Assembly (NCBI GenBank): GCA_965199005.1
Contig: CBDAQK010000001.1
Coordinates: 992,001 to 1,056,000, forward strand
Source of the DNA: LMUY01 sp965199005
GTDB taxonomy: Bacteria > Pseudomonadota > Alphaproteobacteria > Acetobacterales > Acetobacteraceae
DNA: 64,000 nucleotides
Direction: 5' to 3'
In this document: in pieces, positions 24,113-32,427 of the stretch
How the letters are laid out: each line of letters starts with the position of its first letter
Position numbering within the stretch: the stretch's first letter is position 1
Translations under genes and position numbers: made by a program
The notes under the pieces: model-generated
Seen by the model: only the letters and a program-made list of their open reading frames with translations
Database searches by the model: none
What the model was told of the DNA's origin: nothing

Positions 24113-25818
24113 AGTGCGGCCTCCTTCTGTTGGATGAGATGCAGCACCGCCGGGTGTTGCCCCTCGCGGAGCCGGGCTGCGGCAGCGGGCCGGTTTGCGA
24201 TCACCGCGCGGGCGTTGACCGTGCCCTTCTCGTTGATCTCGCCCGCTGCCGGGTCGGGCGGCGTGTCCAGCGCCATGATGCGGGCGAGGCGTGTGCTGGC
24301 GCCGTGTTGTGCCGCGTTGTGCTGCGCCAGGCGAGCGGCCAACTCGGCCATGCCGGTTCCGGGGCTCGGCCAGACCAGCGCGGCAAGCTCGGCCCCCGCG
24401 TCGACCAGCACCAACTCCCTCAGCAGCGGGGCCGAGGCGTGCAGCAATGCGAGGCGAAGCGGCCCGGCGCTCACCCATGTGCCAGTGGCGAGCTTGAAGT
24501 TCTCCGACAGCCGGCCGTCGAAGCGGAGACCGGCTTCGGGCCGGTCCGGGTCGGCCATCACCCCGGCATCACCCGTGCGATAAAACCCTTCGTCGTCGAA
24601 CAAGGCGGCGCCGGGCGCGCGCCAATAGCCGGGTGTGACGTTGGGACCGCGTACCCGCATCTCCAGCTTGCCATCCTGCGGTGACAGTTTGATGGCGACG
24701 CCCGGCAGCGGTGTCCCGATGTGGGATGGCCGGCGTTCTGCGGTGTGCACCAGTGTCGCACTCGGTCCGGTCTCGGTGGCGCCCCAGCCGGCCAGCAGCG
24801 GCACGTCGGTCGCTTGCGTGAAGCGGTGCCAAGTCTCGTCGGTGAGCGCCGCCCCGGCACTGAAGACGGCATCCAGCCGTGAGAGGAAGCCAGCGCGGAA
24901 TTGGCGGTCCTGTTCCAGGGCCGGCAACAACGTGGCCAGCACCGACGGCACGGCGCCGTAAAATGTCGGGCGCAAATCGGCGAGGTTGCGCAGCGTCTGG
25001 TCCAGCCGGTCTGGCGCGCCGCCGCCCTCGTCCAGATGCAAGGTGCCGCCCAGGCATAGCACGGTCGACAGATGGTGGTTGCTGCCGAAGGCGTGGCTCC
25101 AGGGCAGCCAGTCCACCAGCACGGGCGGCGCACGGTGCAGGAACAGCCACACCGCGTTGGCCATCGCCTGGTTGGCAACGAGCCCCGCCTGCGTGCAGAC
25201 CACCGCCTTCGGGAAACCGGTGGAGCCGCTGGTCATGAGCAGCTTGGCAGGCGCATACGGGTCCAATGCCGCCCGCGCCGCTGCGACCCGCTCGCCCGGC
25301 TTCCGCGCCAGCCGGGCAAGGCCGTCCGCACCCTCCAGCAGGATCACATTGGACGTGTCTAGGGCGGCGAGTGCCGGGGCATCCGCCCGGTCGCGCACAT
25401 AGATCGCCGCAGGCTGCAGCAGTGCCGCGACGTGGCGAAGCCTGCTGCCCGTTGCCTCCCGGCCATAGAGCGGCGTCACCGGAGCCCACAGCAACCCCGC
25501 CATCATGCAGGCCAAGCCCAGGCAGAGATGGTCCGCACTGTTCGGTGCCAAGATCAGCACGGGCCGGCCCGGCGGCAGCCCGGCCTGCAGCAGGCCTTCG
25601 CCCAGTGCGCGCACCCGGTCCAATACCTCAGCATAGCTGACCGCAACACGGCCGCCCGGTCCAGCCTCCGTCAGCAAAGGCCCATCCGGCGTGTGGGCCG
25701 CCCAATGCTCCAACCAGTCCAGCACCGTCGCGGCGCTGGCTGGCAGGGGCGTGCGGGAGCGGAACACGCATGTGCCGTCCGTCCTGGCTTCGACCGCGAT
25801 GTCGGGGCGTGCGAACAT
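24109..25818 (-). CDS. Feruloyl-CoA synthase-like AMP-binding ligase
   Basis: A 569-residue ANL ligase whose opening, with DWLEHWAAHTPDGPLL and a long N-terminal beta segment, fits feruloyl-CoA synthases. It has LLMTSGSTGFPKAVVCTQ as the P-loop, VDWLPWSHAFGSNHH, GWGATETGPSATLV and YRTGDAGVMAD. The usual C-terminal catalytic lysine domain is degenerate, as is common in this subgroup. Ferulate or another aryl-propenoic acid is a candidate substrate, but no vanillin-forming hydratase/aldolase of the classical type is present. Coupled to neighbours by a GTGA overlap downstream and a two-base gap upstream. Confidence 0.82.
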   Translation of the reverse strand: MFARPDIAVEARTDGTCVFRSRTPLPASAATVLDWLEHWAAHTPDGPLLTEAGPGGRVAVSYAEVLDRVRALGEGLLQAGLPPGRPVLILAPNSADHLCLGLACMMAGLLWAPVTPLYGREATGSRLRHVAALLQPAAIYVRDRADAPALAALDTSNVILLEGADGLARLARKPGERVAAARAALDPYAPAKLLMTSGSTGFPKAVVCTQAGLVANQAMANAVWLFLHRAPPVLVDWLPWSHAFGSNHHLSTVLCLGGTLHLDEGGGAPDRLDQTLRNLADLRPTFYGAVPSVLATLLPALEQDRQFRAGFLSRLDAVFSAGAALTDETWHRFTQATDVPLLAGWGATETGPSATLVHTAERRPSHIGTPLPGVAIKLSPQDGKLEMRVRGPNVTPGYWRAPGAALFDDEGFYRTGDAGVMADPDRPEAGLRFDGRLSENFKLATGTWVSAGPLRLALLHASAPLLRELVLVDAGAELAALVWPSPGTGMAELAARLAQHNAAQHGASTRLARIMALDTPPDPAAGEINEKGTVNARAVIANRPAAAARLREGQHPAVLHLIQQKEAAL

Positions 25819-25820
25819 GC

Positions 25821-27263
25821 TCAGGCAGCTTCACCCAACACGCGCATCGAGGCAGTCGGCCCCTCGTGCAACACCAGCGCCTTGCGCCGCAGAAAGCGCA
25901 GGATCGAACCCGGCCCCATGCGCGAGCCGCCCAGCCCGGAGAAGCGGAACGAAGTCTTCTCTGCGTCCCGCAGGATCGCGATGGTGAGCGCTGCGTCTTG
26001 CAGGCTGATCGCGCCGGCATCCATCCGCTCGCCCAGCCGCGTCGCCTCCGCCGCGGACCCGGCAATCACCGCGCCCGAGAGACCGAACTCGCTGTCATTG
26101 GCCAGCGCCACGGCCTCGTCCTCGGTGTCATAGGGCATGATGGGGATGACGGGGCCGAACGTCTCCTCGCGCATCAGCGCCATGCTGTGGTCGACGCCGG
26201 TCACCACGGTCGCGCGCATGTACTGGCCGCCGCCGAGCCGCTCGCTGCGGCCGCCGGTGCGGATCACCGCGCCCTTCGCCACCGCATCATCCAGCTGCGT
26301 ATCCACGATGCCCGCCTGGCGCGGCAGGATGAACGGGCCGATATGGCCGCGCGCCGGGTCGGGCCAGGTCAGCTCCAGCGCTTCGCACTCCCGCACCACC
26401 TCGTCCACGAAGCGGTCATGCACGCTGGCCTGCACGTAGACGCGTTCGATCGCGAAGCAAATCTGCCCGGTATTGTGCACCGCACCCCGCACGATCGCGG
26501 TGGCGGCACGGGCGAGGTCGGCGTCGGCGGTGACGATGACCGCATCTTTGCCGCCGAGTTCGAGGAAGACGGGAATGAAGCGCCGGGCGCAGGCTTCGGC
26601 AACCTTGCGCCCGGTCGGGATGCTGCCGGTGAAGCATTGGGCGTCGGCCTTGGCGATGATCGCCTGCCCGGTCTCTGCCCCGCCCAGCACGAATGCCAAA
26701 ACGGCCGCAAGTTCCGGCACCGCCCGCAGGCTCTCCATCACCGGGCCCACGAAGCGCGGGGCGATTTCGCTCGGTTTCACCAGCACCGCGCAGCCGGCCA
26801 GCAGCGCCGGGATCGCGTCGATCGTGGCCAGGAGGAACGGGTGGTTCCACGGGCTGATCACGCCGACCAACGCGTAGGGTACGAGTTGCGTGCGGAATGT
26901 CACGCCCGGAACGATCGTGGATTGTCCCTCGAGTTGGGCGTTCTGCAGGATCGCCTCGGCCCGGCCGGCCCAGCCGCGCAACCCGGCAGCCACCATCATC
27001 GGCACCTCGTGGGCCACTCGGGAGCGGCCGGTATCGATCGCTTCCGCATCGCCGATGGGGCCGCGGGCAGCCTCGATCGCATCGGCCCACCGGCACAGCA
27101 CCGCCGCGCGATGCAATATGGGGGCAGCCGCCCAGGCCGGTTGGGCGGCACGCAGCCGCGCGCATTCGGCTGCGACGTCCTCCGCCGAAGCGGGGGTGAC
27201 GTGGAAGTCGACCTCGCCGGTGCGGGGATTGCTCACCGGGATCGTGTTGGGCGGCGTATCCAT
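25821..27263 (-). CDS. NAD(P)-dependent aldehyde dehydrogenase
   Basis: A 480-residue ALDH: LVGVISPWNHPFLLATI near residue 130 for cofactor binding, FTGSIPTGRKVAEA, the FLELGGKDAVIV block with the general-base Glu, and NTGQICFAIERVYVQ containing the catalytic Cys near residue 280. It oxidises an aldehyde to its acid. Immediately upstream and overlapping by one base (TGATG) is an iron-dependent alcohol dehydrogenase, so the pair forms an alcohol-to-acid module whose product can be taken by the adjacent CoA ligase. Confidence 0.92.
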   Translation of the reverse strand: MDTPPNTIPVSNPRTGEVDFHVTPASAEDVAAECARLRAAQPAWAAAPILHRAAVLCRWADAIEAARGPIGDAEAIDTGRSRVAHEVPMMVAAGLRGWAGRAEAILQNAQLEGQSTIVPGVTFRTQLVPYALVGVISPWNHPFLLATIDAIPALLAGCAVLVKPSEIAPRFVGPVMESLRAVPELAAVLAFVLGGAETGQAIIAKADAQCFTGSIPTGRKVAEACARRFIPVFLELGGKDAVIVTADADLARAATAIVRGAVHNTGQICFAIERVYVQASVHDRFVDEVVRECEALELTWPDPARGHIGPFILPRQAGIVDTQLDDAVAKGAVIRTGGRSERLGGGQYMRATVVTGVDHSMALMREETFGPVIPIMPYDTEDEAVALANDSEFGLSGAVIAGSAAEATRLGERMDAGAISLQDAALTIAILRDAEKTSFRFSGLGGSRMGPGSILRFLRRKALVLHEGPTASMRVLGEAA

Positions 27264-28372
27264 CAGAATGCCTCCGTGGCGATGGCCAGGTATCCGTCGG
27301 CGTCCGTGGGCCGGGCGCTCGTCTGGTTGAATGGGGTGGCGGCCGCCTCGGCCGCGTAGTCCGCGAGCTTGTCTTCCGCCACGCCCATCACCTGCAGGCT
27401 AGCCGGGAGGGCGATATCGCGATTCAGCCGTGCCAGCGCGTCCGCCGGGTCGCCCCCGCCCAGTGCCGCGGACAGCCTGGCAAGCCGCTCGGCGGCGACG
27501 GACGATGCGACGAAGCGGACGGCATGCGGCAACAGCACCCCGACCGCGGTCCCGTGATGCAGGCCGGCTTCATCCAACGGCATGGACAGCGCGTGGGCGG
27601 CGCCCAAGCCCTTCCACATGGCCATGGCCCCTTCCAAGGCGCCCATCATCATGTGCCAACGCGCATCCGCGCTGCGGTGGGTCACGGCATCGGGCAAATA
27701 CCGGGCGAGGCGGTTGATCGCGTCCAGTGCCACGGCGTCGGCAGGGGGGTTGATCGCGGGCGAGAGGAATGCCTCCAGGCAGTGACTCAGCGCATCGATG
27801 CCGGTGCCTGCCGCGAGCCACGACGGCATGCTGGCCGTGAGATCGGGGTCGCAAATCGCCACTTTTGGTATCAGGTGGACGCTGATGAAGACCGCCTTGG
27901 CGCCACCATCGGCCAAGGTGATGCCTGCCCCGCGCCCGATCTCGCTGCCGGTGCCGGCGGTGGTGGGGACACTGACCACGGGTGCGATGGCCGGGGTGAC
28001 GGCGCGGGGACCGCCCGCGCGGTAATCGGCCAGCGCGCCGGGATGCGTCGCCAGGAGCGCCACCGCCTTGGCGGCATCGATGACGGAGCCGCCGCCCACC
28101 GCGATGATCCCGTCACAGGCTGCGCCGCGATAGATTTCGAGGGCTGCGACGACGCAGGCCTCCGTGGGGTTGGCGGGAACAGCATCGAACGTTGCGCCGA
28201 CCCTCCCAGCGGGCAGCGCGTCCAACGCCATGGCAAGCACGCCGGCCCTGATCAACCCGCCATCGGTCATCACCAGCGGACGGGTGACGCCCAGCATCGC
28301 AAGCTCCGGCCCCAACGCGCTACGGGCGCCAGACGCGAATTGGATGCGGGCCATGTATTGAATGAGCGCCAA
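27263..28372 (-). CDS. Iron-containing alcohol dehydrogenase family protein
   Basis: A 369-residue group III alcohol dehydrogenase. NAD binding is shown by GGGSVIDAAKA near residue 97, followed by PTTAGTGSEIG; metal ligands sit in GIDALSHCLEAF and in AAHALSMPLDEAGLHHGTAVG. Related enzymes include maleylacetate reductases and 1,3-propanediol dehydrogenases. A TTG start at 28372 gives the N-terminus MALIQYMARIQF, which I recall from close family members; ATG 28354 is the alternative. It is the first gene of the ten-gene minus-strand operon. Confidence 0.88.
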   Translation of the reverse strand: MALIQYMARIQFASGARSALGPELAMLGVTRPLVMTDGGLIRAGVLAMALDALPAGRVGATFDAVPANPTEACVVAALEIYRGAACDGIIAVGGGSVIDAAKAVALLATHPGALADYRAGGPRAVTPAIAPVVSVPTTAGTGSEIGRGAGITLADGGAKAVFISVHLIPKVAICDPDLTASMPSWLAAGTGIDALSHCLEAFLSPAINPPADAVALDAINRLARYLPDAVTHRSADARWHMMMGALEGAMAMWKGLGAAHALSMPLDEAGLHHGTAVGVLLPHAVRFVASSVAAERLARLSAALGGGDPADALARLNRDIALPASLQVMGVAEDKLADYAAEAAATPFNQTSARPTDADGYLAIATEAF

Positions 28373-28491
28373 AGCCGGTTCCCGTTCCCTCGTTCGCGCC
28401 GGGCTGTATCCGCCCGTTCCTACGAGACGGACGTTAGACCCAGCCTAGCTCATGTTTCCAATCTTCGTTCGACATCACTAACATTGCCGTC
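28373..28491. promoter_or_regulatory. Divergent promoter region between LysR gene and catabolic operon
   Basis: These 119 bases are the only non-coding DNA between the LysR-type regulator and the first operon gene. LysR regulators usually bind such intergenic regions and control the divergent operon. I could not identify a confident T-N11-A box or promoter hexamers, so the entry rests on layout. Confidence 0.45.
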
Positions 28492-29424
28492 GTGAATATC
28501 CGCGACCTCGACTTGAACCTCCTCGTCGTTTTCGACGCCGTGATGGAGGAGCAGAGCCTGACCCTGGCGGGCAAGCGGCTCGGCCAGGCGCAGCCGACGG
28601 TGAGCCACGCCCTGAACCGGCTCCGCCGCCTCGTGGGCGACCCCCTCTTCGTCCGCGCGCGGCACGGCATCCAACCGACGCCCTACGCCCAGCAGCTCGC
28701 TGGCCCGGTTTCGCTCGCCCTCGAGCACATCCGCAGCGGGCTGGCCCGCACCAACCGGTTCGACCCACTCACCGCACGCGTCAGCTTCACGCTGCTGATG
28801 ACGGATATCGGGCAAACTAGCCTGCTGCCAGCCCTGGTCCGCCGTATCGACCGCGACGCGCCCGGCGTCACGCTGATCGCGGCCCAACTGCCTCGGTCCG
28901 AGTACAGCGACGCGCTGCAGTCTGGCCGCGCGGATCTGGCAATCGGAGCGATCCGCGAGCTCAAAGCCGGATTTTACCAGCAGAAGCTGTTTGCCGACGA
29001 GTATATTTGCGTCGTCAGCCGTGAGCACCCGGTCATTGGAGACACGCTGACATTAGAGCAGTACCTCGCCGCACGCCACGTCGGCATCATCTCGCCCGGG
29101 CTGTCCGACCAGGAGGTCGACCGCCTGCTACTGCCCCCCGGCCGGTCCCGACGCATTGCCGTGCGGGTGCCGCATTTCCTTGCAGCACCGGCGCTCATCC
29201 CCGGCACGTCGCTGGTGGTGACGGTGCCGAGCCGGGTGCTGGCGCGCATTGCCGGCCGCGCTCAAGTGAAAACGGCGCGGCTGCTATTCCCCGCCCCGGC
29301 CATCACGGTGCATCAGTATTGGCATGAGCGCAGCCACCAGGACGAGACGAGCCGCTGGTTGCGCTCGCTGGTCGCCGAGCTGTTCGCCGAAGACTCGCAC
29401 GCCGTCCAGACCGGGCCGGTATGA
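28492..29424 (+). CDS. LysR-family transcriptional regulator
   Basis: A 310-residue regulator with an N-terminal winged helix-turn-helix (LDLNLLVVFDAVMEEQSLT, then QAQPTVSHALNRLRRLVGDPLF) and an effector domain that contains GRADLAIGAI and FADEYICVVSREHPV. This resembles the NahR/NodD/LinR side of the family. GTG is the start. Divergent orientation to the alcohol/aldehyde/acyl-CoA operon suggests it activates that operon when its substrate or an intermediate is present. Confidence 0.92.
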   Translation: MNIRDLDLNLLVVFDAVMEEQSLTLAGKRLGQAQPTVSHALNRLRRLVGDPLFVRARHGIQPTPYAQQLAGPVSLALEHIRSGLARTNRFDPLTARVSFTLLMTDIGQTSLLPALVRRIDRDAPGVTLIAAQLPRSEYSDALQSGRADLAIGAIRELKAGFYQQKLFADEYICVVSREHPVIGDTLTLEQYLAARHVGIISPGLSDQEVDRLLLPPGRSRRIAVRVPHFLAAPALIPGTSLVVTVPSRVLARIAGRAQVKTARLLFPAPAITVHQYWHERSHQDETSRWLRSLVAELFAEDSHAVQTGPV

Positions 29425-29513
29425 ATGCCGTGAATGCGGCTCATGGCTTCTAGCTTGACCACAGGCAGCGCGCAGGCGGTTATTCTCATGGTCAAGAGAG
29501 TAAGGGGAAGGCG

Positions 29514-30644
29514 ATGAAGCTATTGGACGGCATCCGGGTGATCGATCTGGGTAGCTTCATCACCGCGCCCCTCGCGTCCATGCTGCTCGGCGAGTATGGC
29601 GCCGATGTCATCAAGGTAGAGCGCCCCGGCGGCGACCCATTCCGCGCCTTTGCTGGCGGCAATTACAGCCCGCATTTCCAGGCCCATAACCGCAACAAGC
29701 GCTCGGTGGTGCTGGAGTATGCGCAGCCGGAGGGATTGCAGACCCTGCTGCGCCTGCTCGACGGGGCCGACGTGGTGGTGATGAACAGCCGTCCTGGTGT
29801 CGCCGAGCGGTTTGGCCTCGGCTGGGACGAGCTGCACGCCCGCAATCCGCGGCTCATCTACTGCGCGATCACGGGTTTCGGCCAGGACGGTCCGCACGCC
29901 CAGCGTGCCGCATTCGACAATGTGGGCCAGGCGGTTTCCGGCTGGATGTCACGGTTCCGCACCGGCGACGACCCCCGCGTCCCAGGTCCGGCGGTGTCTG
30001 ACGCGGCGACCGGGTGCTACGCCGCCATGGGCATCCTGGCCGCCCTGGTAGACCGGGCACGCACCAATTTGGGCCGCCGGATCGACCTTTCGATGATCGA
30101 AGCCACGATCGCGCTGGGGGCAGAACCGGTCGGGCAATATTTGGCGACTGGCAAGGTCCCGCCGGTATTCCAGCGCGGCGCCATGTCACAATCGTACAAT
30201 GTGACCTGTGCGGATGGCAAACGCATCGGTTTGCATCTGTCGTCGCCGGATAAGTTCTGGCACGCGCTCTGCCGTGTCCTCGGCCGCCCCGATTGGATCG
30301 CGGCCTATCCCAAGCGCATGGACCGGGTCCATGCCTATGAGGATCTCGCGGGACTGCTCAACGCGGCGTTCGCCACGCGTCCCCGGCAGGATTGGTTGCC
30401 GTTGCTCGATGCAGAGGACGTGCCGTTCTCGCCGGAGAACACGTTGGACGAGTTGGCGGATGACCCGCAAATTGCCCATCTGGACGTATTCTACACGGTG
30501 GAGCACCCGAAATATGGGCCGGTTCGCGCGCCGCACCGGGCAGTGCGGGTGGACGGCAGCCGTGACGTGGGCGCACGCCCGCCGCCCGATCTAGGCGAGC
30601 ATACGGACGAGATTCTGAGGGAGATCGGCGCAGGGCGGGGCTGA
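29514..30644 (+). CDS. Family III (CaiB/BaiF) CoA transferase
   Basis: A 376-residue CoA transferase: LLDGIRVIDLGSFITAPLAS at the N-terminus, GADVIKVERPGGD, NRNKRSVVLEYAQPEG, and SDAATGCYAAMGILAAL with Asp163 at the position of the catalytic aspartate that forms the mixed anhydride. Transfers CoA between carboxylic acids; substrate not predictable. It follows the LysR gene by 89 bases on the same strand and may be co-regulated with the divergent operon. An AAGGGGAAGG-like purine run precedes its ATG. Confidence 0.9.
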   Translation: MKLLDGIRVIDLGSFITAPLASMLLGEYGADVIKVERPGGDPFRAFAGGNYSPHFQAHNRNKRSVVLEYAQPEGLQTLLRLLDGADVVVMNSRPGVAERFGLGWDELHARNPRLIYCAITGFGQDGPHAQRAAFDNVGQAVSGWMSRFRTGDDPRVPGPAVSDAATGCYAAMGILAALVDRARTNLGRRIDLSMIEATIALGAEPVGQYLATGKVPPVFQRGAMSQSYNVTCADGKRIGLHLSSPDKFWHALCRVLGRPDWIAAYPKRMDRVHAYEDLAGLLNAAFATRPRQDWLPLLDAEDVPFSPENTLDELADDPQIAHLDVFYTVEHPKYGPVRAPHRAVRVDGSRDVGARPPPDLGEHTDEILREIGAGRG

Positions 30645-30652
30645 AAGCGCCC

Positions 30653-30923
30653 TCAGCGAAACTGCTGCATCCACCCGGTGATTGCGGTGCTGATGCCAGC
30701 CGGCTGTTCAGGAAGCATTGCGTGGCCGGCCTTGGGTATCCGTATCACCGCCCCAGCGATCGCACCAGCACTATGGCCGGGCCGGTCCCAGTGTCGGCGT
30801 ATATTCGATCGTCGCGGCGCCACGCGTGGCGGTCTCCGCCCGTGCGGGGGCACCCCAAACGAATCCGAGCACCATCGCCAGCAATCCTACAACCATGACG
30901 TCTTTGCTCAACGGACGGAGCAT
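30653..30923 (-). pseudogene. Remnant of an exported alpha/beta hydrolase, internal deletion
   Basis: The 5' piece encodes MLRPLSKDV, a hydrophobic signal core and APARAETATRGAATIEYT, then stops after LGPARP. The 3' piece, in another frame, encodes IRIPKAGHAMLPEQPAGIS followed by TAITGWMQQF, a typical alpha/beta hydrolase C-terminus with the catalytic His in GHA. The central 200 or so residues, including the nucleophile elbow, are missing. The two ends and their order show one deleted gene, not two small genes. Confidence 0.72.
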
Positions 30924-30994
30924 ATCTCCTTCACGAAGACTGCAACAAGCGAAGATAAGACCGACCCGAAGCAGCCAACCAGGAGAGATGCGCG

Positions 30995-31690
30995 ATGGCT
31001 GAGGAAACGGACTTGTTTGGCTGGTTAAGGGAGGGAGCTGGATCACTCTGGTCGCGCTACGTCGACCACCCCTTCGTTCGCGGCCTGGCCGACGGCACGC
31101 TGCCACAGGCCGCCTTTCGCCGCTACCTGACCCAGGATTACCTGTTCCTGATCCATTTCGTCCGCGCCTACGCGCTGGCTGGTTACAAGAGCACGCGGCT
31201 GGAGGATTTGCATGCCGCCGCGGATGGTATGTCCGCATTGCTGGCGGAGATGAAGCTGCATGTCGCCTATTCTGCAAAGTGGGGCCTAACGGAGCAGCAC
31301 ATGGCGGCAGAGCCCGAGGCCGTCGAGACGGTGGCATACACACGATACGTCTTGGAGCGCGGCATGGCAGGCGACCTGCTGGACCTCCAGGTGGCATTGG
31401 CGCCCTGCGTGCTCGGCTATGCAGAGATCGGTTTGGCCCTGCAATCCGGGGCCAGCGCGGCCAATCCTTATGGGGCTTGGATTGACGCGTACGCGGGGGC
31501 GGAATACCAACAGGCCGCTCAGAGCGCGAAGACGACCTTGCAGCGGATCGGATTGCGTTGCGGAGCCGAAGCGCGGCTGATCGACCTGCAAGCCGGCTTC
31601 GATACGGCCGTCCGGCTGGAGACGGCGTTCTGGGATATGGGCTGGCACGCAGGTCTGGCGCCCGTGGCCAGTGCGGTCAGCGCCCCTTGA
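30995..31690 (+). CDS. tenA: TenA-family thiaminase II / aminopyrimidine aminohydrolase
   Basis: A 231-residue all-helical TenA protein. Conserved features include HPFVRGLADGTLPQAAFRRY and LTQDYLFLIHFVRAYALA near the N-terminus, Cys138 in LAPCVLGYAEIG matching the catalytic Cys, and the C-terminal ETAFWDMGW block. TenA hydrolyses 4-amino-5-aminomethyl-2-methylpyrimidine to HMP and salvages degraded thiamin. No other thiamin gene or TPP riboswitch was seen nearby. It stands between decayed genes on the opposite strand, and its last bases overlap one of them. Confidence 0.92.
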   Translation: MAEETDLFGWLREGAGSLWSRYVDHPFVRGLADGTLPQAAFRRYLTQDYLFLIHFVRAYALAGYKSTRLEDLHAAADGMSALLAEMKLHVAYSAKWGLTEQHMAAEPEAVETVAYTRYVLERGMAGDLLDLQVALAPCVLGYAEIGLALQSGASAANPYGAWIDAYAGAEYQQAAQSAKTTLQRIGLRCGAEARLIDLQAGFDTAVRLETAFWDMGWHAGLAPVASAVSAP

Positions 31691-31756
31691 ACACCGGCGT
31701 GCGCTTTTCGCGGAAGGCCGCCAGGGTATCCTCGGCCTCGGCCCGAGCTGCCGTCT
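31677..31756 (-). pseudogene. 3' remnant of an enoyl-CoA hydratase gene
   Basis: In the frame ending at the TGA complementary to 31677-31679 the peptide reads AEAEDTLAAFREKRTPVFKG plus R. The F-x-E-K-R-x-P-x-F-x-G ending is diagnostic of crotonase-family C-termini. Nothing of the catalytic domain remains; upstream sequence switches abruptly to a different gene. It overlaps the 3' end of tenA by 14 bases on the opposite strand. Confidence 0.65.
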
Positions 31757-31895
31757 ACTCGTCGCCTCGATCCGCGGGAAGCCGGCCGTGAAGGCGTCGA
31801 TAAGGGCGATCTTCGTGGCTGTTGAAACGAAGTGTGGCTTGTGCTGCAAGCCGTCACGGGCAAAGCACCTCGTCGATCGTGACCGCATCGCTCAC
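31757..31895 (-). pseudogene. 5' remnant of a hydroxymethylglutaryl-CoA lyase gene
   Basis: From GTG 31895 the sequence gives VSDAVTIDEVLCP, a stop, then after a frame change DGLQHKPHFVSTATKIALID and AFTAGFPRIEATS. This matches the HMG-CoA lyase N-terminus, in which T-I-x-E-V-G-P-R-D-G-L-Q provides metal and substrate contacts. One frameshift and a lost residue are visible, and the gene then runs into the enoyl-CoA hydratase tail. The GTG overlaps the stop of the hydrolase remnant as GTGA, an old operon junction. Confidence 0.68.
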
Positions 31896-32085
31896 CGCAG
31901 GAAATCCTCCAGCGCCGCGTCGAAGTCATCCAGACGCTCTATGCCGGGAATGGGCCCGGCATCCGCAATCTCGACATAGCGCGCGTTCCGGATGATGTCT
32001 GCGAGGCTGCGCATCGTTTGCGGCATCGCCCCATTGTTAGCCCCGGCGGGCACGGTGGTGCTGGTCGCCGATGGAACCCATCGCG
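31892..32085 (-). pseudogene. 3' remnant of an alpha/beta hydrolase gene
   Basis: The frame ending at 31892 encodes TTVPAGANNGAMPQTMRSLA and DIIRNARYVEIADAGPIPG, then ERLDDFDAALEDFLR, a C-terminal half of an enol-lactonase-type hydrolase. The catalytic His expected in the A-G-H-I-P segment is Pro here (AGPIP). Just upstream, GDQ can be read in a neighbouring frame before TTVP, consistent with a two-base loss in GDQD. No N-terminal part was found. Confidence 0.62.
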
Positions 32086-32135
32086 GCAACTTGGTTCGGA
32101 TCGATGTGACGCTTCGGACGGAGTAGCAGCAGCCC

Positions 32136-32170
32136 TTGATTATGGCGGGGATGCGCAATACTATGCGCAT
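32136..32170 (+). promoter_or_regulatory. ccdAB promoter with overlapping palindromic operator
   Basis: TTGATT at 32136 and TACTAT at 32159 are separated by 17 bases and form a plausible sigma-70 promoter. The -10 element lies inside an inverted repeat at 32151-32170 with perfect arms ATGCGCA and TGCGCAT around ATACTA. This is the expected place for autorepression by the CcdA-CcdB complex. A GAGG ribosome site at 32176 follows, five bases before the ccdA ATG. Confidence 0.65.
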
Positions 32171-32184
32171 AACACGAGGCCCGA

Positions 32185-32427
32185 ATGGCAGCCGATCAAG
32201 CACCTGCAAAACGCGCAACAAATATCTACCTTTCTGCCGGTCTGGTCAGCCGTGCCAAGGCAATCACCCCCAGTTTGAGCCGAACGGTCGAGACGCTGCT
32301 GGAAGCCTGGGTCACGAGCGAGGAAGCCAGGCAGACCGGCCATGCCGCGCAGATCGCGCAATGGGTCACCGCCAGCAACGCCGTGCTCGAGCACGGCGGC
32401 TCTCCCGATGAGTGGGGCCAGTTCTGA
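32185..32427 (+). CDS. ccdA: CcdA-family antitoxin
   Basis: An 80-residue protein. The N-terminal half, PAKRATNIYLSAGLVSRAKA, fits a ribbon-helix-helix DNA-binding domain, and the C-terminal half (LEAWVTSEEARQ to SPDEWGQF) fits the flexible toxin-binding tail with the usual D-E/W ending. Its stop is immediately followed by the toxin GTG. It should neutralise CcdB and repress the operon through the palindrome upstream. Confidence 0.87.
   Translation: MAADQAPAKRATNIYLSAGLVSRAKAITPSLSRTVETLLEAWVTSEEARQTGHAAQIAQWVTASNAVLEHGGSPDEWGQF

Noticed and set aside
25770..27359. 529-codon plus-strand frame
   Set aside because: Antisense to the aldehyde dehydrogenase and ligase; low-complexity Arg/His/Gly-rich translation without domains, a product of high GC.
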